A stretch of DNA of 64,000 bases from Pestalotiopsis fici W106-1 (lineage: Eukaryota > Ascomycota > Sordariomycetes > Amphisphaeriales > Sporocadaceae). Each line of letters opens with the position of its first letter. Within the stretch, counting starts at the first letter, position 1. Under the pieces are notes generated by a model. The model made no database searches, was not told where the DNA came from, and saw only the letters and a list, made by a program, of their open reading frames with translations. Positions 46,258-60,779 of the stretch are shown here, one piece after another. The translations under genes and the position numbers were made by a program. The DNA lies in assembly GCF_000516985.1 (NCBI RefSeq), contig NW_006917094.1, forward strand, positions 1,984,001-2,048,000, given 5' to 3'.

Positions 46258-49191
46258 CTAGACAACCTGGATCTTGAAACCCTCAGTAAGGGGTTGGTTC
46301 ACATCAACGCTAACACTGCGTCGGCACTTCTTGGATGACGGCGAGCCCAAAACCGTAACCTTGGAGATCTTGAGCTCAGTCTCATAGTTAAAGGTACCCT
46401 CGGCCGTCAGGTATGTGCCATCAAAAGCAAATGTGATGGCCGTGACACCGGTCTGCTCAAGGCTCACGCCATCATCGAGATAAAGCTCGCCCTGGGCGGT
46501 ACCATTGGCATTGACAGGAATGACGATTTCAAAGTCTTGCTTGCGCAGGTCTGTTGTCGTCATGGACGAGTTGGCGCGGAGCGGGACGATGACACCGCCT
46601 CGGTAATACAAGGGGAGATCCGATATGCTCTGGTCCTCGCGCGTAATGTATGCACCTTGGCCCTCGACCTTTTCGTGCGTGTAAAAGTCGTAGAAGATGT
46701 CATTGGGCAGATAAATGTCGACGCTCGTCGCGTTCTCCTCGGTCACGGGGGCAACCAAGAGGCCGGGTCCGAGGAAGTACTGTAATTCCAGATCCCAGGT
46801 CGTCTTGTCCTCGGGATAGACATAGAAAAGGGGCAGAACATTTGGGGTACCGTCAGTCGTTTGATGGTAGAGGGCCGTGTACAGGTAATCGAGAAGTTGG
46901 TATCGGATGTTGATAAATTTTCTGGCCACGTCCGCGACCGAATCCCAGCGATAGAACTCTTGAGAAATAGCGGCAATGTCGTTGTGGTTGCGGTAAAATG
47001 GAGTAAGGGCACCTAGTGCTGCCCATCTGGCACAGAGCTGCTCGGTCGTGTTTGAGCCAAAACCGCAGGTATCAGCGCCAACCATTGGAATTTGATAAAT
47101 GGCCGTGAAAGAAAACATTGAGCGAATCACTAGACGGTAGTGCCACCATGTCGACAGGTTGTCGCCCAGCCAATGACCGACCTTGGCACCAGCACCTACG
47201 AATGTTGACCGGGTAATGATAAGAGGCCGGAGGGTAGGTTTGCGTGCCAGCATGGCTTCACGGGATGCAACACTCATCATTGATCCGTAGATATTATGGG
47301 TCTATGGTGGGATATTAGTTCTTCACCCTAAAAGAGAAAACATGAAACGAGAGTAGAGCGAATCCTCAACTTACATCGTACATGGTGAGCCCATTCTGGT
47401 GAATCAGGTCAGTGTTGACAGTCTTGTTTGAAATACCACCCTTGTCGGCGTTCCCTGAAGGTTTTCAAATTAGTGATTGGCAAAGTCCAATCTAAATTGT
47501 ACACTCACAATCATCTTGGTAAGCTGCCTTATTGTGGATGGGGTATTTGGGATATAGCAAATCTCTGTCAGGAAGACCTAGTTGTTGGCCTTCTTGACGC
47601 TTGGAAAACCAAACATGATCCTCTGAGCCAGTAAAGCCGTCTCGGGGCTCAACAACTTCAATATCCCGAGTTGCCACTTCAGACTGCTCGCAATCTGTGC
47701 CCTCGGGCTGGAAATCGCAAGACCAACCAGGCAGCTCTCTTGGTGGCGATCGCACGGCCGGAGGCTCCGGAGGGTAACCAATGGCATAGTAGTCCGGATT
47801 GTCACACGGAAAGTAGCATGGGAAGTTGGATGGTTCGTTCATGTCGATCCAAAGACCTGAGATATCTACACCAGTCTCGGGTGAAAAGAACTCGGCAAAT
47901 TCGTTGTTCCAGAATGTCGTGATATTCGCCGAAAACCAATCAGGGAAAGCTGTCACACCTGGCCAGACGACACCTTTCCATACCGAACCGTTGGAGCGGA
48001 GCATGAAGACATTGTCGTCGATACCGCGCTGGAGGGTACCCGGGAAGTCTTGGTAGGCCACTGCTGGATCCACCATGACAATGTAGTGTTGGTTATTGGC
48101 ATGGAGGTGGTCGACCAGCTCCCTCATCTTGGAGAGGGGGAACCTGTCAGGATCCAACGAGAAGACTCTGCGGCGGTACATGTAGTCAATATCCGTCCAC
48201 ATGGTCTCCAGCGGAATCTCTGCTTGGCTGTAGTTGTAGACGACCTCGGCAACGTCAAAGGCGTCCTGGTATCCATAACGGCACTGGTGGAAGCCAAGCG
48301 ACCAGTACGGCTGCATCGCTGGCAGACCTACGACACCGGCATATTGCTGGGCGACCTCGACCGGAGAAGGACCGGCGATGAAGTAAAAGTCGAGAACACC
48401 TCCGAGGGAATTGTACTCGAGGTACTGGCCAGACTCTTCCGTATTGTTGACAAAGACATCGAGTCCATTCGAATTTAGGAAGAGGACACCATGAGTGCCG
48501 CCTTCACGGTGTTCAAAGTAGACTGGGTGGTTACCGTAGAGGTTTGAACCCTCGGGGACAGAGTAGGAATCCTGCGACCAAATCGTGCGAATGTAGTCTG
48601 TAGTGTTTAGCCTGAAAGGATCAGAGTGCTCGCCCAGGCCGTACAAGTAAGGATCCTCGGGGAGCTTGGTTCGCAGCCGGAGATATTGAGACTCGAAAAC
48701 CAAGCTGGCGGCAGAAGTGTCAAAAAGGATCTCGCCGGTCGCTGTCCTGGAGACGGTAAAGGAGAATGGCTCTTCAGTGTAGTTGAAGGTGAGAGCAGAC
48801 TGTGCTGTTGGGTAGCCTCCGTCAACCTCTGGCCGGGGAAAGACGGACTCGGGGACCTGGTATACGTCATTGGCGGCATCTTGAATCTTGACATGCAACC
48901 GGGTCTCTGTAATGATGTTAGCGACTCGAGTCCAGCTATCCACGTCTCCGGTTATGTGGCCAATATACCTGTATCGTAAGAAACCTCGAGAATCAAGTCG
49001 GTCAAGTCGGCACCATAGACATTGCATGCCTCGCCAGCCAAGGTAAGGTCTGCAGTCAAACTAGATGCAGTCGTCTGCACGTTTGAAGCCTTGTATCCCG
49101 GACAAGCTGTCAGCGTCGTGTCGCTCGGATAGTCCCGCCTAAGGACGGCCGCCGCCGCCGCAGCTGCGGCAAAGACGATCAAGCTCGCCAT
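46258..49191 (-). CDS. Secreted GH31 alpha-glucosidase
   Basis: Model on the minus strand: 49191-48969, 48906-47509, 47454-47375, 47301-46258, 914 aa. Introns of 62, 54 and 73 nt have GTATAT, GTGAGT and GTAAGT donors. An Ala-rich hydrophobic leader ([19 protein letters not shown]) acts as a signal peptide. The GH31 core shows [39 protein letters not shown], the nucleophile block WIDMNEPSN (Asp429), then [16 protein letters not shown] and GHWLGDN (acid Asp614), and [18 protein letters not shown]. These fit fungal alpha-glucosidases (maltases; EC 3.2.1.20) that release glucose from maltose and starch oligomers outside the cell. Length is normal for the family. Released glucose could feed the transporters in this window. 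Convergent with the GH43 gene, 251 bases apart. Confidence 0.94.
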
Positions 49192-50953
49192 TGTGTTGAT
49201 CCTTCTCCCTGGAGATAGTGAAAAGGAAGAGGGAAAAGACTACCTCTGGGACAAGACTGTGAAGCTTGCAGTGGCTAGAGCAGTCGCAACCTAGATGCAT
49301 GCATGCAATGTCTGAGGTGCGCCATGTACCCGGCGGTGACGTCCTTTTTATAAGTCAGGTAAATACCACATCCTTGCAATACGGCCCCATGTTTCTTGAC
49401 CTGCGAAGCCATCGTAACTTGAGCGGAATAACAAAATAAATGCAGCTATTTCCCCATCCCCATCATGTGTTCCCCGCTTACCCCAATTCCTCGTAGAAAT
49501 TCTCGTTTGTTCCTGGTAGTAGTTCACATCATTGACTACAGTCCGTTCTGGCTCCTTTGACTCCACCAGCCTATCCGGGGGATGGTGCCAAGACTGCACA
49601 TCACCTGGGCCCTGGGGTAATTCGGGCCTGCTTCGGGGCCACAAAGACCATGGGCAACTCGCGAGCTTTTGGTTCTCAGGGCTTTCTCGGCTTCGGCAAG
49701 CCGCGATCTGTTTTTCTCTTGTGGCAAACATCTCCGCCGTACCGACCTTGCCTGTATGTTTCCTTGTACGAGTTGGTGAAGACTGCCTAAGGGGGCGGCG
49801 CTTCTCGCGGTCTTATTGCCTTGGGGGATGGTATTCCGATGGCTTGGCACGCGTATATCCCAACAGTCTGGTCCCATGTGCTAGGTTATATAGTCTGGAT
49901 TTGCTTTCTACACGTGTAATTGTGTTATTTTGGCATGCAGCACGACGCACGCATACATACTGCCCTGATGATTATGCTGGGGTTCAGTGGCGGAGATGTC
50001 GGACAATGGGCGGAGTAAGATGAGCTCGAGCAGCGGTTCCCCGCAGTCAATTGAATGCCCTGGACTTTGGAGTTCATCCCGACTTTTTAAGCTTGATTTC
50101 CTTCCCCTCCCCCACAAAACATGCCATAACGGGCCCGTGTGAAAGACGGTCTCTTCCTTCTCGACAAGGTATAATATCTGCCAATTGCTGCTGATCTATC
50201 CCTCGACGGTTTGCTGTTGAAAAAGGACGCTTGACTGATTGTCAATTTCTGAGTCTTTGCTTGTAAATGACCGATGTTTTCTCTCCTTTTTTATCTTCTT
50301 TTCTTTTATTACGTTTTGCTATAACTAAAAAGCGCGTAATGTGTTTTTCTTTTCTTCTACAATCATGATTAGAGTGACATTAGCTGGTCCACGCGCAGTT
50401 TATAGGGGTTTCAACAATTTGGCTTATGCGACCATACCTCTGGGTTCGCATAAGTCCATCTTTGTCCGGTACGGAGCACACCCCCTCCATCGTCCACCGC
50501 ATGCGCAAAACAATATATGTGAGAAGGTGAGCTCACAAGATTTCTAGTCTTGTCTTCTGTTGGTTAGATGAATGAGTAGAAATCTGTATCAACTTCTAGT
50601 AGCGGTGGCGACGGCGACGGCGTCAGCAATTCAACTCGTATATGGGGTTCGCTATAGCGCATAAAACTGTGTTTATAGACTGGCCATTTCCGGTGTTCTA
50701 GCCGAAGCCACATCAACACCTGACCTTATTCCACAAGGGTGTAATTTGGCCCGATCACATGTGGCAGAAATGCAATTCAAATTGGTACCAACAACGAAGG
50801 AGGCATTGCTTCAACCGCAACTAGATAGTTTTATGATCACGCTACTTCTTCTCCCAGCACTGCAGTCGCCGTGTTATATGTTAAGGATATTGCCCATCTT
50901 GTCAAACTCGAAAATTGGCACGACAGCTTCCGACTTTCCATTGGATGATGAAC
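49192..50953. other. Intergenic region
   Basis: About 1.76 kb. The left end is the promoter of the alpha-glucosidase, with a TATAAAAA box on the minus strand at 49345-49352. The rest contains only short frames on both strands with no domain. Confidence 0.4.
49345..49352 (-). promoter_or_regulatory. TATA box of alpha-glucosidase gene
   Basis: TATAAAAA on the minus strand about 155 bases before the start codon, in a plausible position for a secreted-enzyme gene. Confidence 0.5.
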
Positions 50954-52696
50954 TTATGGGATCTCTTCGACTATAGGCTTGTTCGCCTCAATCTCCCGCA
51001 TGCGATTCTGCTCTGCCTGTAGCTCCTCGGCAGCGGCTCTCATTCTTGGAGCGAACCAATGTCCATTCTCAAAGATGTAATGCATATCCTCGAGCGGGAA
51101 GCCTTTGGTTTCGGGCATCAACAAGTACACGGCCAGGCCACTGACGGTGATGCAAGCGCCAAAGAAGAAGAAGATGCCGTACGAAATGTCGGCAATCATA
51201 TAGGGGATCGCATAGACTATAACAAACTGGGCTAGCCACTGGTTGAGCACAGCAACCAGCATGCCCAGCGTGCGAATGTTGGTTGGAAACACCTCGGCTG
51301 CAAAAACCCAAGGGGCCGCATTCCAGCTGATGCAATAAGCGGCGGCATAAACATAGGTCAGAACAATGGCCGTGTAGGCGCCACCGTCACGGGGCGGCGA
51401 CGTCTCGAACGAGTGCGAGATGCGACTGTACGCACCCAAGTAGAACATGCAGACCATGATGATGCCGGTTCCGATCAGGAGGAACGGGCGACGTTCCCAG
51501 CGGTCCACCATGAACCAGAGGAATATGACCGTGACCAGGCTTTTCACAACCCCGTAAATGCCCGTGGCCAGCAGCGAGACCGAGGCGCCGCTGAAGCCGA
51601 GGGATTTGAAGATGACTGGAGTATAGTAGTTGAGGGCATTGACACCAGACACGTTGCTCATCCACTTCATGGCCATGGCGAACCCGACACGAAAGCGCAT
51701 CGAGGGGCTCCATAGTTCTGCCCAGGCGCCGCGCAAGGCGTTCAGGCTGAGCGCGTTGGATGCGCTTCCGAAATTTTCGGACTCTGACCCAAGCGAGGTG
51801 CGAATCAGTGTCATTTCTTCCTGGACGTATACATGGTCGGCAGGTAGATGGCGTAGCCAGGCCAGAGTCTCGAGTGCCTCCGCGTACCGACGTTTCTTGG
51901 CCAGCCATCGAGGCGACTCAACCATGAAGACCATGCAGATTACACAAAATCCGGCCGGAATAGTCTGTACAGCAAACGGAATGCGCCACTGCATTGTACT
52001 TGATGGCAGACCCTGGTTGACACCATATGTCACCCAGAAGCCGCAGAGACTGGCTGTGACCTTGTGAGCATGTGAAGTGGAGGTTGAAGGATATATGCTG
52101 CTGATTGACGCAACACGTACCAATCTGAAGGAAGATCTCAAAGATTCCAATCATACGCCTACGAATCGCAGCAGGACTTGACTCGGAAATATAAATGGGG
52201 TTGATAAGAGAACTGGCGCCGACGCCAATGCCTGTGAGGATACGGCCAGCATACATCATCCCGATTTGAGATGAACCCTTGCAGAACGTCTGCAGAAGGG
52301 CACCGAGGAGAAAGACCAGGCTCGACACAATCAGGTTGGGTTTACGGCCCCATTTCTCAGCAATCACGAACCCAAAGATGGCACCGAAAAAGGCACCAGC
52401 TTGGAATATAGAGGTAATGTTTGAGCTTAGTCTGGTCGCCGCTTCGCCGCCAAGTCCAAAGTCGTTCTTGAACGAGGTCAAGGTAAGAGTCGAGCCGATG
52501 AACGCCGAGTCGTAGCCAAACATGGCAGCGGCCTGTGTTGAGAGACAATTAGCATGTTTCTACTCTTCCATCCTTTCCTGGAAAATTGTATGCTTACCCA
52601 CGATGAGGAGCATGCTAATGCATATGGCCTCCATCCATAGATCTGTTTGGGTGCTGGGCCATGTATACCTTCATTGATGGCAAAAGGATTACGCAT
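50954..52696 (-). CDS. MFS transporter, quinate-permease-like
   Basis: Model on the minus strand: 52696-52598, 52532-52121, 52053-50954, 536 aa. Introns of 65 and 67 nt have GTAAGC and GTACGT donors. I chose ATG 52696 because upstream sequence in frame begins only at a TTG. The N-terminus PKQIYGWRPYALACSSSW and helix 1 AAAMFGYDSAFIGSTL are the quinate permease (QutD/qa-y) style. Then AEKWGRKPNL, AGRILTGIGVGASS, SESSPAAIRRRMIG, FMVESPRWLAKKRR, NVSGVNALNYYTPVIF, DRWERRPFL and PETKGFPLEDM complete the sugar-porter set. It should import quinate or a related polyol or sugar with protons. Its start lies 356 bases from the start of a divergent regulator with two zinc clusters, which is the natural candidate to control it. 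No quinate-catabolic enzymes are in the window, so the substrate is uncertain. Confidence 0.9.
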
Positions 52697-53052
52697 CTTG
52701 ACGACAAAGTCAGGAAGATCTAAGGGCGCTGTGTGACGGATTGGGAACAAGACGACAATGATATCTGACAGACTGCGAAACCCATACAGGGGCTCAAGAC
52801 TCTGATGGCATAGCTCTTTGTCTGCCTCGTCTCGATTTTCAAAAGCAATACCAGATGATTCAGCAAGATATGATATATATATCCATTTGCATAGAGATGA
52901 TCTTGATGTAGAGTTTGAACTAGCAGGATGCTTTGGTTGCAAACCTAGAGAGATAGGGATTCAATAGCACCCAGTACCTTACCTACTATAACGGTTATAG
53001 GCTAGTAGCACGCCATACCCCACGGGCCCACGACTCGTGCAAATCTGGGGTA
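52697..53052. promoter_or_regulatory. Divergent promoter between transporter and tandem-cluster regulator
   Basis: These 356 bases separate the two start codons and must hold both promoters. The minus-strand gene's leader contains ATATATAT at 52872-52879. Zn2Cys6 proteins usually bind CGG-type triplets; I note no clear inverted pair. The layout suggests shared control. Confidence 0.5.
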
Positions 53053-55464
53053 ATGATTGAGCAAACCACAACCGACTTCAACTTACCCGACTCCCGAGCC
53101 GAGTCGATTTCTCCCAAACCCTTCCAACCATCAACCATGACTCTCTCTCCAGCTGTCACGTCTCCGACTGAGAGGAGGAGCAACCCGGAGCCTAGAAAAA
53201 AGCGGAAACGGTCCAGCCGGGGCTGTCTCCCCTGCAAGACCCGCAAGGTGAAGTGTGACGAGAATCCCGAAGCATGCTCCAATTGCACCCGTCTTGGGTT
53301 TGAATGCCAATATGAAGATGGTTCATCAGAAAGTGTCACATCTTTAACCAAGAAGCGTACGCGGCAGGCATGCGTGCTATGCAGGAACTCCAAACTACGA
53401 TGTTCTGGGAGTTGGCCCAAGTGTGACAGGTGCCACTCACACGAACTTGACTGTGTCTACGAGAAAGTTGGCACCGGTATGACAACAGTGTCTGAAGAAC
53501 CTGCTTCTCCATTCGCCCGTGGTCAGATCGAAGGTCAAACAGAGATACACCATCCCGAGTCCACTTCTCTGGACCTGCGGCGAAGTATCTTACAGATTCA
53601 TATTGACGCATTTTTCCATCATGTCTGGACAACTTCGGCTTTCAACTTTATACACAAGGGCTCATTTCTGAGGTCCTGGCATACTGGTGCCATGGCAAAG
53701 AACCTGGTACGAGTCGTCACGAGCGTATCTTCTCGCTTCGTGTCCAACAGACCTCGCTCAGATAACGGAGACTCCTTTGATTATCCTGGGCCCAAGTGGC
53801 TCGCCGATGTTGAGTTGGCAGTCTTCCGCGATCTCAGCTCCCTCTCCATTCCCCGACTGCAGATCCTTCTACTTCTTATTTTTGACCATCTGGCTTCCGG
53901 TCGCCTGGTCACGGCATGGAACCTCTTGGCCTTGGCCAGTACTCATGCCTTTGCGCTCAAACTGAACCACCCAACAGATGCCGTTCTTCCTACCAACCAG
54001 GAGTGTCGTCGGCGTTTGATATGGTGCGTCTATTATCTAGACAAGGTAATCGGATGTGAGGGTCTCGGGTATCCATCACAGTGCCCGCGCGAGAAAATCC
54101 GGGTGACTCTGCCTTGTGATGACCGACTATTTGGCCTCGAGCAGGAGACTGCGACTCCTTACCTTCAAGATATGGTTTCTGAGAGCTTACAAAATCTGGA
54201 ATCTCTTGGCGTGACGGCATATTTGATTCGCATACTCGATCTGCGTGAACAAATCCAAATCTTTCTCCAATTTGAGGGCAAGGACAAGACCACCGCGGGT
54301 CTTTGGGACGATGGCGGCCGCTTTATGGACTTGAGACGGCAACTCGCCGAGTTCCAGAATCTCTTGCCTCCAGAAATGCGTAACAACGAGAGAGCCTTGT
54401 TCTTACGGGCATCCACACCTGACGCTGGAGTGTATACCATGGTCCATAGCTGGCTTCATACAGCTGCTTGCGAACTGTATCTCCACTTTCTCGAGCCGAC
54501 CACGTCAGCTGATCAAAATGTTTCTCCGGACAAAGGCTACGACCAAGCGCTTTTGGATCGCTGTCGGGACGAGTTGGCGCGCCATGCAAACACCCTTCAT
54601 CAGTTCTGGGCTCGTCTACACTCGGTTCAGCGGTATTCTGAGCGTTTCTTTGTGACTGATACGACAATAGCACGTTGTGTCTATATCAATACTCGGTCAA
54701 TGCTACTCCTCACGAGATACCAAACTGAGACTTCGGGGCTAGCCAAGACGCCACTTCATCTAAACCTCGAAATCCTAGAGCCATTGGCCCAAGTGAGTCC
54801 TTATGTTGGTTCATGGGTAAGCCATCACCACTCCTAGAACTTTACATCGCAATTTCGCAAAGTTTCGTTCCTAACTTTAGTGTCAACTCTAGCTGCAAAG
54901 AATCCTCACGGAAATCGAAGCCTCTCCCGATAACGCAGAAATTGCCCGGGACTTTACTAGTACCCACCGAGAGTATGTGAAACATGCCAAATTCAAGCAA
55001 CACAAAGATCTTCTAACACACATTCATCATCTAGTATTCTTGAGAAAAACAAAACTGTGCCACTATGTATAGATGAAGTAGCCGATCAAGCCCGCCAACG
55101 AGAAGATGCGAGATTTCCGAATCCCAAGCGAGGACAGCCACATGGCATTCCCAATTCCCAAATATCGGAAGGAATGACAAATTGGGGGCCCGTCGGACTT
55201 GATAGAGGAAATATAACCAGACTGGCAGCTTCGGATTACAATGGATGGGAGGGTCCACTACCCTCAACCTCTCCTTTCTCTGGATTCGCAGCACAAAATC
55301 TTTATGGTAGAGATGATGTCAGCAGCACCACTACTGACAGTAATCTGTTTCCTTATTGCCCTCAGTCACTCGAGTTTACATTGCCTGCATTCTCGTTCCC
55401 CGGAGATATGGAGCTTGGTGATAGTGGGACAATAGTTCCGACAGGAAGCAACAATTTGTTTTAA
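53053..55464 (+). CDS. Transcription factor with two tandem Zn2Cys6 clusters and Fungal_trans region
   Basis: Model: 53053-54816, 54893-54972, 55035-55464, 757 aa. Introns are 76 nt (GTAAGC donor, CTAAC branch) and 62 nt (GTATGT). Using the earlier GTGAGT donor at 54793 would also keep phase but remove a hydrophobic PYVGSW segment. Two clusters lie 22 residues apart: C58-C85 (CLPCKTRKVKC...CSNC...C) and C107-C134 (CVLCRNSKLRC...CDRC...C), each with the CxxC-x6-C-x6-C-xxC-x6-C spacing. A basic run KKRKRSS precedes the first. The middle homology region follows (FIHKGSFLRSW, then SLSIPRLQILLLLIFDHLASG, then RRRLIWCVYYLDKVIG). It is a nuclear regulator, plausibly of the divergent transporter. The tail is Ser/Pro-rich and may be the activation domain. 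Confidence 0.9.
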
Positions 55465-58072
<2,608 letters not shown>

Positions 58073-58348
58073 ACAAGTGACAGTAGATGTTATAAAGCAG
58101 ACAAACCACATATATTCGGAACCGCCGTTCGCCTAAAACCATTGACTTGAGCAGATATCCTATGACCGATCCTCGTCTTTTACTTGGCCAACCTCGCTGC
58201 GTTACACTGTGACCCAGCTTCTTGAGGGTATCCGTAAACAAACAAACAGTATCTATAGTTTATACCCTCTATAACATGAGAATCCCCTTCAACGCCGCAT
58301 GATGCAATGTCATGATCTTGATCAAGGTATTGGCACACCAAAAATGAT

Positions 58349-60160
58349 CTATCGCTTCTGGCGCTTCGCACCCGATGCGTTGTTGGGTGCTTCCGAGGCA
58401 GCCTTGCCCCGGCCCCGGCCTCCACCTCCACGAGCCTCTCTGGGCGGGTCGGGGACTACCGTCAGTCCCTTGATGCCCTTCAATCCCATCTTGCCAACCG
58501 TGGTCCTGTACAGTGACGGGACTTCCGGTGCGCCCAGGCCCTCAAGTGCAAGATTATTGGCCTCCTTGACCAGTTGCTCTGGCGTCCAGCGCAATTGTTT
58601 CAGAGGACCCTTGTAATAACCCAGCCAGGACTGGTATGCCTTGGTCTGAACCTCGGGCTCCAGGCTCACTGCAATCTGGGCCACCAACTCCTTGGCGCTG
58701 AGATCCGCCTGAACATTCTCAAAGGAGATGTCCTTGAGCTTATGCTCGGGAAAGTACCTCTCTGCCTCTGCGACGATGAAAGTACCACGGCCCTCTGCTC
58801 CAGCACGAGCAGTACGGCCGAGACGATGGATATATGACTCTCGGTCGGCGGGGATGCCGACCTGGAAGACGTTGGTCACAGAGGGGAAATCCATGCCTCT
58901 GGCAATAACATCCGTGGCAAAAAGAATACCATTTGAAGCATTACGGAACTCATCCGTCGTTCTGGTTCGCTTGGACTGTGTCATGCGCGAATGAAGAGCT
59001 ATGATCGAAGGCAACTTGGGGATCTTGGCCAGGACATCTGCGTAGAAATCGACAAGAGCAGCAGTCGGGGCGAAAACAATGGCCTTGAAACTGTCTGGGC
59101 CAACCTGATCAACCTCTTGGCGGAGAGCACCGACGAGTGCGGCGGTAAGGTCAGAAAACGTGGGAACAACAACGAGTCGCTGAGGAACACGCTCGTGAGT
59201 GCCGGCTTCGCCCTTGGGAATGGTCGAGATGAACTTGTAGTCCTTGGACAGAGCAAGGTGGGCAACCTTCTGCACATGATCCGCAATGGTTGCAGAAAAC
59301 AGCATTCCTTGTCTTTGGCTCGACTCCTTGTCGGGAAGGAAACCGATAATCTTCTTGAGGTCAGGGAGGAAGCCAATGTCGAGCATTCTATCTGCTTCGT
59401 CCAGTACCAGAGTATCCAGGTGTTGCAGTCTCTCGAGGACCATGCTGTAGTCACCCTCATCAGGCTGGATGTGGTCTAGGATGCGACCAGGCGTGCCAAT
59501 GAGAATGTCGCATCCCTTGGAGATGCGGGAGGCCTCGCTGTTTTTATTGGTGCCGCCAATGGCAATGCACACCTTGTACTCTGGACGACGCTGCAGCAGT
59601 GTGGTGGCCTCGTTGGCAATTTGCATAGCCAGCTCACGGGTGGGAGAGATGATCAAGGCGGAAATCGTCATTCCCGGCTTCTTGTTCTTGTTGATCAGAG
59701 TCTGAATGGCGGGAAGCAGGAAAGCCATGGTCTTGCCAGTTCCCGTCTTGGCCTGGGCCAGCATGTCGCTACGCTCCTTAAGCAAGTCATGTATGGTGGC
59801 GGCTTGGACAGGAGTCATGTGATCAAACTTCATATCCTCCGTAATCGTCTGCAAGAGGACGGGGTCGATGAGCTTCTCCTGGGCCAGATCGGCAAACTTG
59901 GGCGTATCAGCTGGGACAGAGATGGTCAAGGCCGGCTGAGCTATAGTTGCAAAGGGTCTCTGAGATCCTGGGACTTGATCATTCTCCTGATTGCTGGCTT
60001 GAAATCTCGGCCTGTTGCTGCCAGCTCCAGCGCCAGCGGGCCTACCGCCGCCACGGCGGCGGTTAGGCCTGCCTCGTCCCCTTCCCGAATCCTGCATTGT
60101 CGCTGTGAGTGCCGCTTGAAGTAGCAACAGGGGTCTGCGTCTGATGAGTGAGATGAACAT
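58349..60160 (-). CDS. DEAD-box ATP-dependent RNA helicase, mitochondrial (Mss116-like)
   Basis: Single exon, 603 aa, start at 60160. The N-terminus (MFISLIRRRPLLLLQAALTA) is basic and hydrophobic, like a mitochondrial presequence, and is followed by an RG-rich stretch. All motifs are present: Q-motif region KFDHMTPVQ (111-119), motif I AKTGTGKT (137-144), PTRELA (173-178), TPGR (223-226), DEAD (254-257), SAT (289-291), ATDVIARGMDFP (415-426) and HRLGRTARAG (445-454). The C-terminal extension with LGYYKGPLKQLRW and the GGGGRGRGK tail are typical of Mss116-type proteins, which unwind RNA to assist splicing and translation in mitochondria. The family assignment is strong; the Mss116 subgroup is inferred from the extension and N-terminus. 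Confidence 0.92.
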   Translation of the reverse strand: MFISLIRRRPLLLLQAALTATMQDSGRGRGRPNRRRGGGRPAGAGAGSNRPRFQASNQENDQVPGSQRPFATIAQPALTISVPADTPKFADLAQEKLIDPVLLQTITEDMKFDHMTPVQAATIHDLLKERSDMLAQAKTGTGKTMAFLLPAIQTLINKNKKPGMTISALIISPTRELAMQIANEATTLLQRRPEYKVCIAIGGTNKNSEASRISKGCDILIGTPGRILDHIQPDEGDYSMVLERLQHLDTLVLDEADRMLDIGFLPDLKKIIGFLPDKESSQRQGMLFSATIADHVQKVAHLALSKDYKFISTIPKGEAGTHERVPQRLVVVPTFSDLTAALVGALRQEVDQVGPDSFKAIVFAPTAALVDFYADVLAKIPKLPSIIALHSRMTQSKRTRTTDEFRNASNGILFATDVIARGMDFPSVTNVFQVGIPADRESYIHRLGRTARAGAEGRGTFIVAEAERYFPEHKLKDISFENVQADLSAKELVAQIAVSLEPEVQTKAYQSWLGYYKGPLKQLRWTPEQLVKEANNLALEGLGAPEVPSLYRTTVGKMGLKGIKGLTVVPDPPREARGGGGRGRGKAASEAPNNASGAKRQKR

Positions 60161-60779
60161 GCGGACAGGATGAAAAGCTGATGGGGGAGACGATGGAGTT
60201 GTAGGAAGAGCTCATGAACATGTGATGAAGCTTCTTTCATTCAGTGAGTGGCAACCCCTGGCATAGTTGATTATTTTCTAGCTTGGAAGGCGGTAAGATG
60301 GTGGGCGACTAGTGCGCATCCGCAGAATGCCTCGAAGTATTTTCAGTGCCGCGGATGCCCTGTAGTCAGGGGACTAGCGCTACCCCAGACCTGCCTAGCC
60401 TCACCTGAAGTGTGCTGGATGTTGCCAGTAATAATAATTCTTCCAGGTATCTTGGCACCCCTGCCTCAGGCATTGTCGTTAGACCATGCATTGTCTTGCG
60501 TGTCTCATATGACTGCACAACATTGATATTCACCCGGACGACTGAGAGTGTGTCTCAAACTTTTGAACATAATTGCTCACTGATAATTACGGTAGTCACT
60601 GCGTCCGTCCTTACTTAGGGGGAAAAGAGACACAGGGTTAATGCATATGACATATGTACGATTTCAATGCTACAAAGTATGTACAGGGAAGTATTTGCTA
60701 CCGATTCAACAATGCAGCCACCCTGAAGCGCCCACATGCTCCGCGAAGCCCACAACGACAAGTCTGTTCTCGTCAAAAC
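60161..60779. other. Intergenic region
   Basis: About 620 bases holding the helicase promoter and the 3' region of the pectin lyase gene. No gene seen. Confidence 0.4.

Noticed and set aside
52697..52942. N-terminal extension of the quinate-type transporter
   Set aside because: The upstream frame starts at TTG, contains no other Met and does not resemble a transporter N-terminus.
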